A DNA stretch of 64,000 bases, from NCBI GenBank assembly GCA_002238665.1, contig MPMU01000002.1, positions 1 through 64,000 of the forward strand, given 5' to 3'. Below are positions 51,191 through 61,881 of the stretch, piece after piece. Within the stretch, counting starts at the first letter, position 1; the number at the start of each line of letters is the position of its first letter. Origin of the DNA: Gammaproteobacteria bacterium bin55 (GTDB lineage: Bacteria; Pseudomonadota; Gammaproteobacteria; Pseudomonadales; Azotimanducaceae). The position numbers and the translations under genes were made by a program. The notes under the pieces are model-generated. The model was not told the origin of the DNA. It saw only the letters and a list, made by a program, of their open reading frames with translations, and did not search any database.

Positions 51191-52165
51191 CTAAGACGCG
51201 TTGTAATCTCGTCGCTTTCCGTCCGACAGGGTTTTAAATCGTTTGTGAACCCAAAACCATTGTTCAGGGTGTTCTCGGATGGCATCCTCAATATAGCCAT
51301 TGAGTTGGGCAGCAGCTTGGCAGACATCTTCCAGCGGAAGATCCTTGATTCGTTTGAACTTTACATGGACTCTTTGTTCTTTCTCGTCTCGATGTTGGCT
51401 CATGAGTACCAACGCAGGCCGATTCTCTTCTTTCCAAAGTGTCGCAACTCGAATCGGGGAGGCAACTGTTGATGCTTCCACACCAAAAAAAGGTGCCATA
51501 ACCGTAGTACCCCTTCTCAATCCCATATCTTGGTCCGATGCCAGCCACATGTTCGTTTTCTTGCGCCCAAGGTAGCGAATGGCATTGTTGAATTGCTTTA
51601 AATCGAAAATATTTTCAGAACCGAATCGGGCTCGTCGATGCCTTTTGAAATATTCATCGATCACCTGGTTTTTCTGGCTTCGAGTAATACAACTGAACTC
51701 GAAACCGTTGCGGTGCATAATCGCCGCGGCGGCTTCCATCGAATTCAGATGCACGCCTATTAAGATGATGCCGTTACCTTCATCAACCGCTTGTTGTAGC
51801 TCGTCTCCTCCCCAGACCCTGCCTCGATTGACTATCTCATCCGCTCGGCCAAAGGCCAAGCTGGCAACTTCAAACCACATAACACCCACCGATTCAAAGG
51901 TTCGAATAGCGAGCTCCTCCCGGTCTTCTTCTGATAGTTCAGGAAAACACAATCGAAGATTCATGTCCACGATTTTCGCTCGACTTCTCACGATTCTTCG
52001 TGAAAGCCGACCTAACCAACGACCTAATCGGTATTGAACGCTAAATGGCAGTTGGGCAACCAGGTAGGACATGCCAATCAACAATCGAGAGCCCAAATCA
52101 ACACTTCGCCTTTCTTTTGGAGGTGCGGATGAGTGGCGAGGCATGTCGACTGGATGGGGTTTCAA
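51191..52165 (-). CDS. Lipid A biosynthesis acyltransferase (LpxL/HtrB family)
   Basis: GIILIGVHLNSMEAAAAIMHRNGFEFSCITRSQKN, REHPEQWFWVHKRFK. Confidence 0.92.
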   Translation of the reverse strand: MKPHPVDMPRHSSAPPKERRSVDLGSRLLIGMSYLVAQLPFSVQYRLGRWLGRLSRRIVRSRAKIVDMNLRLCFPELSEEDREELAIRTFESVGVMWFEVASLAFGRADEIVNRGRVWGGDELQQAVDEGNGIILIGVHLNSMEAAAAIMHRNGFEFSCITRSQKNQVIDEYFKRHRRARFGSENIFDLKQFNNAIRYLGRKKTNMWLASDQDMGLRRGTTVMAPFFGVEASTVASPIRVATLWKEENRPALVLMSQHRDEKEQRVHVKFKRIKDLPLEDVCQAAAQLNGYIEDAIREHPEQWFWVHKRFKTLSDGKRRDYNAS

Positions 52166-52413
52166 TCAGCAGAAAAGGAAATGGATACTTTCAGATGCTT
52201 GTTTGCATGATACCTGAAACGCTTGCCGTAACGCAGACCAAACACAGTCGAGGTTCTTCGTGATCTATCTGTTGAATTAGGAAGAATTACCCTCATATTT
52301 AGATGATAGATAAGATCAGGAATTTAAAAATATTGATTGTTTAACAGTTCATCAATCATCAGCGTCGACATTATGACCAATTCTGTCGATCAGATGAATC
52401 GACTAATAAAGAT

Positions 52414-53310
52414 ATGGATTATCAAGATTTTTACAAGAGCTTAGGGATTGCGCGAGATGCGTCGACCGATGACATTCGGAAGGCATATCGTCGACTTGCT
52501 CGTAAATATCATCCTGACGTAAGTAAACATCCCGATGCTGAGAACAAATTTAAGGAAATCAATGAGGCTTACGACGTACTAAAGGACCCAAAGAAACGTG
52601 AAGCTTACGACATGTTGGGTTCAAACTGGCGAGCTGGTCAGAATTTTGAGCCGCCACCTGAATGGACTAAACAATTCAACTTTCAGTCCAATCAAAACGG
52701 GTTCGGATTTGAGGATATTTATTCCATGTTGGACGGTATGTTCGGCGGTGACGCTCGTGGCTTTACCCATCATGCTTCAAGTCGTTCAGGACGAAATCCG
52801 TTTCACCCAGCTCATCAGGAAGTAACACTGCCAATCACGTTAGAGCAATTGTATTCGGACGATCCAGTCGAGGTTAGCCTAGCGACCTCAAATGCTTCTA
52901 CAGGTGCTACACGACCACGACGATTAAAAGTACGTATCCCCAAAGGGTTGACTCATGGCGACAAATTTAGGCTCGCTGGTCAAGGTCACAATGGTGCCGA
53001 TTTACTCATCCAACTTGATGTGCAGCCACATCACAGTTTTACCCTCAAAGGCAACGATGTACACAGCCAGGCCAAAATCAAACCTTGGCAGGCGGCACTA
53101 GGTGCAAGCATTGAAGTAAATACACTCGGCGGTAAGGTTCAGCTTAAAGTTCCAGAGGCAACCAGTAGCGGTAGCATGGTACGATTGAGAGGACGAGGAA
53201 TCAATGACGGACATCAGTTCGTCACACTAGAGATAACCGTACCTAAACACATCTCGGCGGCGGAAAGACGACTCTATGAAGAATTGCGAGATTTAGAGTC
53301 CGTGAACTAG
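52414..53310 (+). CDS. DnaJ/CbpA-like co-chaperone
   Basis: J domain MDYQDFYKSLGIARDASTDDIRKAYRRLARKYHPDVSK with HPD; DnaJ C-terminal domain. Confidence 0.93.
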   Translation: MDYQDFYKSLGIARDASTDDIRKAYRRLARKYHPDVSKHPDAENKFKEINEAYDVLKDPKKREAYDMLGSNWRAGQNFEPPPEWTKQFNFQSNQNGFGFEDIYSMLDGMFGGDARGFTHHASSRSGRNPFHPAHQEVTLPITLEQLYSDDPVEVSLATSNASTGATRPRRLKVRIPKGLTHGDKFRLAGQGHNGADLLIQLDVQPHHSFTLKGNDVHSQAKIKPWQAALGASIEVNTLGGKVQLKVPEATSSGSMVRLRGRGINDGHQFVTLEITVPKHISAAERRLYEELRDLESVN

Positions 53311-53800
53311 GTTTTGCTGGTGCCAAGGATCGAGTGCCTGACGACACTTCCTGCCTTGATTCCCAGTTTCTGACACAAGCCAGCATTTATTTCTAACACT
53401 GCTACCACTTCGTGGCTTGAGGAGATTTGATCTGTAGAAAGTGGCGTCGCATGGTGGTGAATATCGACAACTAACCCATCTGTAGCAATAAATAACAGGT
53501 CCAGAGATACATAAGTGTTTTTCATCCAAAATGTGGCTGTGGTAGATTCTTGATAAATAAAGAGCATCGACTGATTTACCGCTAGATGCTTGATGTGCAT
53601 TAATCCACGTTGTAGATCGGCAGGTTCAGTAACAACCACCGTCTGAAATTGAACTGAAGCACCTTCAGTTGTCTCGATAGTTAGAGGTGTGGGACTTTTC
53701 TCGTACAAAGGAGACGAGATCTGGCCAGCCCCAAACAGAAAAACCGCAATCACAAATACGAAAGAAAGTATCTGTGTCAATTTCTCATTAGTACTGCTTC
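53307..53800 (-). CDS. DUF192 family protein
   Basis: LQRGLMHIKHLAVNQSMLFIYQESTTATFWMKNTYVSLDLLFI; the tracked start at 53858 falls in a terminator hairpin, so GTG at 53800 is preferred. Confidence 0.85.
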
Positions 53801-53824
53801 TCACCTTCCGCAACTTAGTTGTAC

Positions 53825-53858
53825 AAAAAAATGCCCATACCTTAACAGGTATGGGCAT
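53825..53858 (-). terminator. Rho-independent terminator downstream of the TonB-dependent receptor
   Basis: Minus strand ATGCCCATACC-TGTTAA-GGTATGGGCAT followed by TTTTTT. Confidence 0.9.
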
Positions 53859-53883
53859 CGTGTCTAAAAAAATCTAGGTGAAA

Positions 53884-56547
53884 TTAATCCATCGTAAAGA
53901 CGACTCTACCATAGACCATGGCACCATTTCCACCAAATGGTGAGTGCTCGTGATAGAGCTGACCTGAATCAGTTACACCTCGAGGATGCTCGTTCGGTAC
54001 TTGATCAAATATGTTTGAGAATCCAAGCACCAAGTCAGCATTCATTTCTTCGAGAGAGTAACCAACTTCCAAATCAGTCAGGAAACGTGCGGAATAATCA
54101 TCCGGGAATGGAACACCTGAATCCAAAGCTGCCCAAGCACCCCAGTAGCTTCCTCGAACCATATATCGCCAATTACCTCGGTTATGACTGAATGTAGCAA
54201 CGGCTCTTGTGCGCGGCTGGATGTTTTCAATATTGTGTGCTCTTCGATCCGAAATGACTCCAGTATCACGGTCGGTCACAGAAGTGTCTACATAGCTAGC
54301 AGCTATCGTCAGATCAGAATATCCATCTGCCAGGAACGGGATATCAATAGCTCCAGAATTGACGATTTCGAGTCCTCTCGTCGATGTCCCCCACGCATTC
54401 GTAAAGTAACGAAGAACGCTACCAGCGGTTACACCTGCAACACCTTGATTTAACAGTGTTTGTACTTCTTCTTCAGTCAATGAAAACCCTGCCGATGATG
54501 TAATTCGGTCTTCGACGGTCACGTAAAACACGTCAATACTTGACACTCGCCCAGATGCGTCGTTGATTGACAGTCCAGTAGAGTAGTTCACAGATTTTTC
54601 AGGTTCTAGCGGGAGACCACCTTTCAACACTGAAATCGGATCAGTGGGTGGAATCAATCCTGTCTCTACGAGATCCCTCAAAGTGGCGTTGTATTCAGTC
54701 GAGACGTTTCGAACGTTGGATTGTCCTGGCGTAGGTGCTCGGAATCCAGTAGATACAGTCATTCGCCAAGAAATTTCAGGTGAGAATACTTTTCCTGCAG
54801 AGATCTTGAATTGGGTATTGCTACCGAAGTCTTCATAGTTCTCAAATCTAAACGCTAGACCACCTGACCATTCGTCCTGAAAATCCGCCTCGAAATCAAC
54901 ATAAGCTGAGGTATTGTCCCGACTCCACTCGCCTTCCTGTGAAGGCGAAAAGCCGGAAAATCCATTAGAAGCAGGTGTAAATCCTTGTTGCAGTAAGAGA
55001 TTCTCGATCGTAGTGCGGTTACCTGGATCTGGTGCCGACCATGAATACGGGTTACCCGCTGTAACTTCAAATGTCTCACGTCGCCACTCAAGGCCGAAGC
55101 CGATGGAAAGTGGATTTTCCATAAAGTTAGGCTCTGCTTGAGCTACGAAGTCTGCATGTAGGCTAGATTCTGATTGTCGGTAATCACCAGGTCGATGATG
55201 GTAGTTAGCAGGCTGATCTGGGCCACGAGCTGCATTGACTGTATTGAAGATGAAGAATTCATTCAAATTCGTCCCGTTGTAGTAACTGATGTCGTACGTT
55301 AAGTTCTCTTGCATCTCACCCCTCAAACCAATAGCAATACTGTTGTCGGTGATGTTGCCACCAAACCTTGGCGTAAAGCCATTCGGAAATAACTCGTTAA
55401 ATGAGAAGCAATTTGGGTCTGCTGCTAACGCTGCTAGGTTATCGAAATCTGCTTGAATAACTGCGGCATCGGCAGATGCTGAAGCAGGAGCTTGACGGTA
55501 TTGTGCACACGCATCAGTGTCATATGCTTCCTGCGTGATTGCGCCTACTAGACGTACACCACCGCTGGCGAATACACCATTTCGTGTATCCGGATTACGA
55601 AAGTAAAAACCACCTTCCACCTCTCTTTGTGCCCAATTGCCAAAAGCATAAGCTTCAGTGTTTGGTGAAATTTCAATCCCCGCATTGAAAAATAGGTTAG
55701 TCGAGTCGTGAACGATCGGTTGTCCCCATATCTGGGTGGAAGAGCCTAGTCCAGAGGTATTTGCGCCAACTGCTTCGCGCTTTGCGATCAGTGCTGAAAC
55801 GTCGTTTCTTTCAACATTTCGCTGAGTCTCTCCTTGGGTGACATATTCTGCCGTTATATTCAAGTAACCGCTGTCTCCCAGAGGAAGTCCTTTATTTGCC
55901 GACAGCCGGTTTATTGAACCATCCCCTTCAAATGTTTGACCGGTTCGAAGTTCAATTGCACCGCCGCTCCGATCTTCTTTCAACATGAAGTTAATTACAC
56001 CTGCGATCGCATCTGAACCATACTGAGCAGATGCACCATCTCGCAGAACTTCGACTCTATTCAATGCCATTCCCGGAATAGGAGTCAGATCAACACCTTG
56101 ACTTCCAGGAGTAAGTGCATCCGAGATGAAAGTGATCACTCCAGAACGATGACGCCGTATGCCGTTAACCAAAATAAGCGTTTGATCTGGTGCCAAACCA
56201 CGAAGCGTCGCGGGTCGTACTAGAGTTCCTGCATCATCAATTGGATGTTGGTTAACTTGATAAGAAGGTACTGTTGCACGAAGAAGATCATCCATCTCAG
56301 TCGCGCCAATTGAAGAAAACTCATCCCCATCAATTACATCAATGGGTGATAAGGAAGTTACATTGGTCCTGTCTTGTCGTCTTGTTCCCGTAACGATGAC
56401 GACTTCTTCTTCCTGATTGGCCATTTCTGTCTGTGCCTCTTCTTCTTGGCCCAGAGCAGGCTGGTACACCATGCAAAAAGCAAAGATAAAAGTTGCTAAG
56501 TAAATAGGAAGATTCAGTCGCAGATTGTGCTTTTTCATGTGCCACAT
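53884..56547 (-). CDS. TonB-dependent outer-membrane receptor
   Basis: EEEVVIVTGTRRQDRTNVTSLSPIDVIDGDEFSSIG plug; DGASAQYGSDAIAGVINFMLK; C-terminal YGRVVFTMD. Confidence 0.95.
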   Translation of the reverse strand: MWHMKKHNLRLNLPIYLATFIFAFCMVYQPALGQEEEAQTEMANQEEEVVIVTGTRRQDRTNVTSLSPIDVIDGDEFSSIGATEMDDLLRATVPSYQVNQHPIDDAGTLVRPATLRGLAPDQTLILVNGIRRHRSGVITFISDALTPGSQGVDLTPIPGMALNRVEVLRDGASAQYGSDAIAGVINFMLKEDRSGGAIELRTGQTFEGDGSINRLSANKGLPLGDSGYLNITAEYVTQGETQRNVERNDVSALIAKREAVGANTSGLGSSTQIWGQPIVHDSTNLFFNAGIEISPNTEAYAFGNWAQREVEGGFYFRNPDTRNGVFASGGVRLVGAITQEAYDTDACAQYRQAPASASADAAVIQADFDNLAALAADPNCFSFNELFPNGFTPRFGGNITDNSIAIGLRGEMQENLTYDISYYNGTNLNEFFIFNTVNAARGPDQPANYHHRPGDYRQSESSLHADFVAQAEPNFMENPLSIGFGLEWRRETFEVTAGNPYSWSAPDPGNRTTIENLLLQQGFTPASNGFSGFSPSQEGEWSRDNTSAYVDFEADFQDEWSGGLAFRFENYEDFGSNTQFKISAGKVFSPEISWRMTVSTGFRAPTPGQSNVRNVSTEYNATLRDLVETGLIPPTDPISVLKGGLPLEPEKSVNYSTGLSINDASGRVSSIDVFYVTVEDRITSSAGFSLTEEEVQTLLNQGVAGVTAGSVLRYFTNAWGTSTRGLEIVNSGAIDIPFLADGYSDLTIAASYVDTSVTDRDTGVISDRRAHNIENIQPRTRAVATFSHNRGNWRYMVRGSYWGAWAALDSGVPFPDDYSARFLTDLEVGYSLEEMNADLVLGFSNIFDQVPNEHPRGVTDSGQLYHEHSPFGGNGAMVYGRVVFTMD

Positions 56548-56822
56548 CGCCTCATGTCTTCGAACGTATTCGTGCGTATTTTATGAGAATTGATATTAGC
56601 TCTGCTAAAACACTCATTTAAATCAATACGAATCAACGAGTTTGTTGCAAATGAGGCACTTTCGAGGTTGGTTATGTGCCTCATAATTGCGCCCCGCGAA
56701 GTCAGGAGTCTGCTTCCCATCAGCCCTCGGCAAATACTTCCCAATATTGCATTATCGAATGATCGTCTGCTAGAGGTTTAAACTGATTGCTTTACTCATA
56801 CAGTTTTTTGCAAGGAAATACC

Positions 56823-57650
56823 ATGTCTGACCCGTTCATAGGCAAAGAGCTTTCATCCGTGCCTTTTCAAGTGACTCCAAACCTGATATTGGACTACAGC
56901 AAAGGACTCAATCTGGATGTGGAGTCTTCCCGACATATCCCTTCAATGATTGCTACTGGTGCGGACAATAACTATTTTGCAGAGATCGCCTACGAATACC
57001 AATCGGGCCACCTCTGGATGCGACAGGAATGGGAACTATTTAAGCCGCTAGGCACCGATAAGACCTATACAGTGAGCGGCGCTATCGAAGATATCTACCC
57101 GCGCCGAAACCGGAATGTAGTCAAGTATCGCGTGGATATTCATGAAGAAGGTAAGCAACAACCCGCGGTCCGGAGTTACCACCACCAGAGTTTCCTAAGC
57201 CAGAAAATGGAAACTGATACTCTCGAATTTCGAGATCCGTCGAAGAAGCCTGGTATGCGTAAATTCATAAAACCCAATGGCACCGAATTCGGTGGAAATA
57301 GGCATTCGATCACCAAGGAAATGTGCGGTGTGTTCTTCCATGGCAATGCCAACTACCATACGGACGAGAAAGCAGCCAGCCAACTCGGGTTTGCGGAAAT
57401 CGTCGTCGGCGGTCGCATGACAATGGCTTACGTCGGTAACACTCTTGAAGAATATTTCGGTGATAGCTGGTGGCATTCTGGAAGAATCGACCTGAAGTTC
57501 ACCAATCCGGTTTGGTGCGATGATGAGATTACGATTCGCGGCATCGAGCATGAAAATCAACCTGCAGATGGACGAAGATCCGTGTTCGTTTGGCTCGAAA
57601 AAGCAGACGGTACTGTCGCCATCGTTGCCGATGCAAGTGTCCAAGCATAG
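56823..57650 (+). CDS. MaoC/hot-dog-like dehydratase family protein
   Basis: Double hot-dog layout with FHGNANYHTDEKAASQLGFAEIVVGGRMTMAYV; ATG at 56823 preferred over 56787. Confidence 0.65.
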   Translation: MSDPFIGKELSSVPFQVTPNLILDYSKGLNLDVESSRHIPSMIATGADNNYFAEIAYEYQSGHLWMRQEWELFKPLGTDKTYTVSGAIEDIYPRRNRNVVKYRVDIHEEGKQQPAVRSYHHQSFLSQKMETDTLEFRDPSKKPGMRKFIKPNGTEFGGNRHSITKEMCGVFFHGNANYHTDEKAASQLGFAEIVVGGRMTMAYVGNTLEEYFGDSWWHSGRIDLKFTNPVWCDDEITIRGIEHENQPADGRRSVFVWLEKADGTVAIVADASVQA

Positions 57651-57726
57651 CTCTGCGGCCAAACCGAAACTTTTAGATGAACGGCTCAGAACCTAGCGTT
57701 ACATAGCATCATGCGTATCGGCGAAC

Positions 57727-60219
57727 ATGGATAGATTCAAGACACTTTCTTGGCCAAAAGCAACTCAGTGGTGTCTTGCAACGGCATTGGCAATTCTATT
57801 GCTAGGTTGCTCTTCACCTAGCAGTAAAGGCGCACCCGCACCACCAGACCCAGTGACTTTGACCTATGCGGTATTAGATTCAGAACTATCTGAAGAGCTA
57901 GGCCAGTCCACCAAGTTAAAAGTCACTGCCGACAGTACTGTTTCTAGAACAATAGTCGCCTCCGTGCATTTGACAGGTGATGCTGTTCGCAATCAAGACT
58001 ATGAGATTCAGTCAACGAGCTTAAGTATTGGTCCAGGTAATCTATCTGCTGAAACGACGATTGAAGTACTGAAAGATCTCGCCGTTGAGGGATCAGAATC
58101 CCTCAATGTTTCTCTTTCGTCTAGCTCAGAAAACGTGACAATCGAGGGCACTCCACTGAACCTAGTCATCACCGACAGCGCTATGGATCAAGTTTCAAAA
58201 GAATCTCTGCAACCTTTTGGATTCGTTAGCGCAGATCTCTATTTCTATAGAAGTTTCCTGCAAATCAGTGCACGAGTGTTTAACCTCGGACAGGGAACCT
58301 TGCCGCCCGGCGAGCTAGTTATGTGGCTCACTGACTCGCCTTATTTTGGCACTTCTCGTGGAACCCCACACAGGGCGACGACTTCAGAACTGAACTATTT
58401 AGATGTTCATAGCGACAATTGGCTGATAACCCATTCGACACTTAGTCCGAATACGACCTATTTCGTTCAAGTCGTTCTTCTTGAAGCTGGAACGACGAGC
58501 AGGGCACCAGGCTATACAAGAGACTTCCTCGGTTTTGAGACTGACTCAGAAGGCCGAATCAAAGTTACCTGTGAAACCAATCCAAAATCCGCAGATCCAG
58601 GAACAGCTGATCCACTCTTTTCCGAGCAGTGGAATCTGCAGAATCGAGGTCAAGACGCATTTGCATCCGCAGGTGGCGTGAACTTAGCAGATCTCTCCAT
58701 GGACGGCGTATTAAACCTTGGATCGCCTACAGGAGAAGGTGTAAAGGTTGCTATCGTCGATACAGGTTTAGAGATATGTCACCCCGATCTGCACAACAAT
58801 ATAGAAGCTGGAAAGTCCTTCAATTTCAAGGCAACTCCAGGCATCTCAGAACCTTGGTGGGGTTCAACAGAAACCGACCCCTATAACGTAAGTACCTACG
58901 GTGATCACGGTACAGCGGTAACTGGAATTATTGCGGCGGAGGCAGACAACGGCATTGGTCTACGTGGTGTTGCACCAGATGTATCTATCCGTGGATTCAA
59001 CTATCTATCTGAGCAATGCTGTAGCGAAGATGCGCTGGGTGCAAGCGCGTTTCAACCGGCTTCTTCCGAAGTCGACATTTTCAATATGAGCTATGGGTCG
59101 ATTATTGGTTTTCCTAGCAGAGAACGAAGTTCAGAAGTTGATTTCTTCAAATCAATGACCTCTACTCTCCGAGACGGCAAAGGCGCAATCTACGTCAAGT
59201 CAGCTGGTAACGCCTATAACGCCTGTTTCTCTCTACGACATCAGGTTCATGATTGGCTCGGATGCCAGAGTACCAACAACTACAGTACGTTGCTACTCCC
59301 TTATTTGGTCGTCGTGGGTGCAATTAACGCAGCCGACCAGAGAGCTTCTTACTCTAGTGTGGGAAGTAATCTCTGGGTCAGTGCACCGGCGGGGGAGTAT
59401 GGTAGATCAGAGCCTGCTTCTATTACGACGGACCAGAGCGGAACGAATCGAGGGTACGATCAGATTGCGCGCCGTGGTTTAGCTCTTGAACCCGCTTTTA
59501 ATGATGGCGGTGACTATATCAGCACCTTCAATGGAACCTCTGCTGCGGCGCCCAACCTAAGTGGCGCTATTGCACTCCTATTGGAACAACAACCCGAACT
59601 CACTTGGCGCGATGTAAAACATGTGTTAGCGACCACCGCGAGAGAAGTAGAGTCGGATATCCCACACCAACGGTTTAGAGTGGGTAACGCAACGGTGAAT
59701 CTGCTCGACCCGTGGATCCGAAACGGTGCAGGCTACACATATCACAACTACTTTGGATTCGGTGTGGTTGATGTCGATGCTGCTATTTCGTTCGTAGAAA
59801 CCTACACTCCCGATAGCCTAGGAACTTTGACTGAAACAGATTGGATTTTGGATTCTTCTGAAGGATCCATGAATATTCCGGATGACGATGGTGAAGGCAT
59901 TTCAATGTCTATAGAAGTAGATACAGAAACTCCCGACAGAAACATCGAAACTGTGTGGGCACGACTGAACATTGAGCATGAGTTTGGTGCAGATCTGATG
60001 CTTGTACTCACTTCTCCGAGCGGCACGAGGAGTATTCTTTCGCACGCGCTCAATAGTGTGGTCATGCAACCTACGTCCTACCAATGGACACTCAGTAGCA
60101 ATGCTTTCTACGGCGAGAATCCGAACGGAACATGGACAGTCAAAGCCATCGACGTACTGTCTGATCAGACCGGCGAACTAAACAGCGCTTCGATAAAGAT
60201 CTTTACTGGTCAACACTAA
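57727..60219 (+). CDS. S8 (subtilisin/kexin-like) serine peptidase lipoprotein with Calx-beta-like and P-domain
   Basis: LLGCSS lipobox; VAIVDTGLEICHPDL, YGDHGTAVTGIIAAE, FNGTSAAAPNLSGAIALLLE catalytic triad; C-terminal HEFGADLMLVLTSPSGTRSIL P-domain. Confidence 0.92.
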   Translation: MDRFKTLSWPKATQWCLATALAILLLGCSSPSSKGAPAPPDPVTLTYAVLDSELSEELGQSTKLKVTADSTVSRTIVASVHLTGDAVRNQDYEIQSTSLSIGPGNLSAETTIEVLKDLAVEGSESLNVSLSSSSENVTIEGTPLNLVITDSAMDQVSKESLQPFGFVSADLYFYRSFLQISARVFNLGQGTLPPGELVMWLTDSPYFGTSRGTPHRATTSELNYLDVHSDNWLITHSTLSPNTTYFVQVVLLEAGTTSRAPGYTRDFLGFETDSEGRIKVTCETNPKSADPGTADPLFSEQWNLQNRGQDAFASAGGVNLADLSMDGVLNLGSPTGEGVKVAIVDTGLEICHPDLHNNIEAGKSFNFKATPGISEPWWGSTETDPYNVSTYGDHGTAVTGIIAAEADNGIGLRGVAPDVSIRGFNYLSEQCCSEDALGASAFQPASSEVDIFNMSYGSIIGFPSRERSSEVDFFKSMTSTLRDGKGAIYVKSAGNAYNACFSLRHQVHDWLGCQSTNNYSTLLLPYLVVVGAINAADQRASYSSVGSNLWVSAPAGEYGRSEPASITTDQSGTNRGYDQIARRGLALEPAFNDGGDYISTFNGTSAAAPNLSGAIALLLEQQPELTWRDVKHVLATTAREVESDIPHQRFRVGNATVNLLDPWIRNGAGYTYHNYFGFGVVDVDAAISFVETYTPDSLGTLTETDWILDSSEGSMNIPDDDGEGISMSIEVDTETPDRNIETVWARLNIEHEFGADLMLVLTSPSGTRSILSHALNSVVMQPTSYQWTLSSNAFYGENPNGTWTVKAIDVLSDQTGELNSASIKIFTGQH

Positions 60220-60244
60220 CTGGGTTATTTTCTGTTTCAGGGAA

Positions 60245-61207
60245 TTAGGCTAAGTTCTCCCGCCGCAATTTTCGTCTGAAAAACGCGGAACTCAAGGTCG
60301 CACCCAAAACTCCCAAGAGTGCTGAGATACCCAGAAGCGTACCCACGAACAAAGCATCTATCCCAGAAAAGTCCAAAGTCAGATTTGTTCTGGACCCGTA
60401 CTCAATCACTGGTCTTTTCAGAAACAAAATCACGCTTACTATCACGATAGAAGCTGTCAATCCACCCCCTGTACCGTAGAAGAGACCACAAAACTGAAAG
60501 ACTTTCCTCTGATAGGAAGGAGGCGTACCCAACAAGTCCATCACACGTAGTTCGCCGACTCGTTCATTGACAGCTAGTCTAACGGCCGTTGCAGCAATAA
60601 GAACGCCACTCAGACCAGAGATCAGAGCGCCGACGATATTCAAGCGTTCTAAAACCGCCAGAAACATACTGTTGCGTTCAATCCAGTATCGATCTTCCAC
60701 GACGTCTGAAACACCCGTTAGAGTTAATGTCCAGTTCCGAAGCGATGTCAAATTCGAAGAAGTAGCGCTTGGGTCCAACCGCACGTTTAACGACGCAGGT
60801 AAGGGATTAAATTGATTGTCAGCGACTGTCGTGGGCAAATTAGATAGGTCCAAGAGTTCCTTCAGTGCCTCGGTGCTTGTGGTTACTGTGATCGAAGTTA
60901 CACCTTGATAGGCATCTATTTCGTCTTTAATGGCTTGAATATCAGAGTCTGAGACACCTAGATCCAGATATACCGTTAAGCCAAGACGGTTCTCTACATT
61001 GAGGAGAGATTCATTCAGATTGTCATACAACAGCCATAAGCCGCCAGGGAAAGAAAGAGAAATTCCAATCAACAGCCAGACGAAGCAAGTCACCCAAAAA
61101 TGGGTTGCGAGGTAAATCAATGACTCTTTCAGGCTTCGACCCCAATCCCGAACCAAAGCCCCGCGTGCACGGTTTCGATCATCCAGAATTTCTGTCTTAC
61201 TTGCCAT
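60245..61207 (-). CDS. ftsX: Cell division protein FtsX
   Basis: FtsX-like permease with ECD and 4 TMs; directly follows ftsE. Confidence 0.92.
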   Translation of the reverse strand: MASKTEILDDRNRARGALVRDWGRSLKESLIYLATHFWVTCFVWLLIGISLSFPGGLWLLYDNLNESLLNVENRLGLTVYLDLGVSDSDIQAIKDEIDAYQGVTSITVTTSTEALKELLDLSNLPTTVADNQFNPLPASLNVRLDPSATSSNLTSLRNWTLTLTGVSDVVEDRYWIERNSMFLAVLERLNIVGALISGLSGVLIAATAVRLAVNERVGELRVMDLLGTPPSYQRKVFQFCGLFYGTGGGLTASIVIVSVILFLKRPVIEYGSRTNLTLDFSGIDALFVGTLLGISALLGVLGATLSSAFFRRKLRRENLA

Positions 61208-61215
61208 CCTAGTTC

Positions 61216-61881
61216 TTACACCGACACTTTGGTGGCTCTCTTATTTCCAATCTGCCAAACACAATCGCCTCTTTCAAAATACCTTGTGTCGTTGGTGGAA
61301 ACAATTACGGTGCCCTGATCACCTGCATAATCACGGAATAGGTTCATCACTTGACGACCTGGTGTTGGATCCATGTTTCCGGTAGGTTCATCCGCGATCA
61401 AGATCAGTGGCTTATTCACGAGCGCTCTAGCAATAGCACACAGCTGTTGCTGGCCGCTTGAAAGAACTGAGACTTTCACATTAACCGAGTCCGTCAGCTC
61501 CATTTGATCTAACGTGGTCGTCACACGATTCTCGATTTCTTGGTTCGATAGACCGCGAGCCAGCAAGGGCATCGCTACATTTTCGAAGACTGTTCGATGT
61601 TCGAGTAATAGAGCCCCTTGTGGCACATATCCGATATTTCTGCGATAGCGCGCTAACTGTTCACTACGTAACCGATGAATATTGATTGATTCAACCAACA
61701 CAGCACCCGATGTCGGTCGAACCGCGCCGATCACTAGGTTAATGAGTGCAGTTTTTCCCGATCCGGTTTTTCCCGAGAGGAAAGAAATTGATCCTTTGTC
61801 GAAGGTGGCGAATAGCTCTGAAAAGACCTCATGACCATTTCTATACGTCAGGCTCAAGCGGTCAATTTCAATGTAGCTCAT
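61216..61881 (-). CDS. ftsE: Cell division ATP-binding protein FtsE
   Basis: FLSGKTGSGKTALINLVIG, VLSSGQQQLCAIARALVNKPLILIADEPTGNMD. Confidence 0.95.
   Translation of the reverse strand: MSYIEIDRLSLTYRNGHEVFSELFATFDKGSISFLSGKTGSGKTALINLVIGAVRPTSGAVLVESINIHRLRSEQLARYRRNIGYVPQGALLLEHRTVFENVAMPLLARGLSNQEIENRVTTTLDQMELTDSVNVKVSVLSSGQQQLCAIARALVNKPLILIADEPTGNMDPTPGRQVMNLFRDYAGDQGTVIVSTNDTRYFERGDCVWQIGNKRATKVSV

Noticed and set aside
51579-52037. 152-aa plus-strand ORF within the LpxL-like gene
   Set aside because: Antisense shadow of a confident acyltransferase frame.
53884-56547. TonB-dependent receptor as uptake partner for the RiPP product
   Set aside because: About 25 kb away with housekeeping genes between; no positional or sequence link.
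57195-57662. 155-aa minus-strand ORF inside the MaoC-like gene
   Set aside because: Antisense shadow ORF without recognisable motifs.
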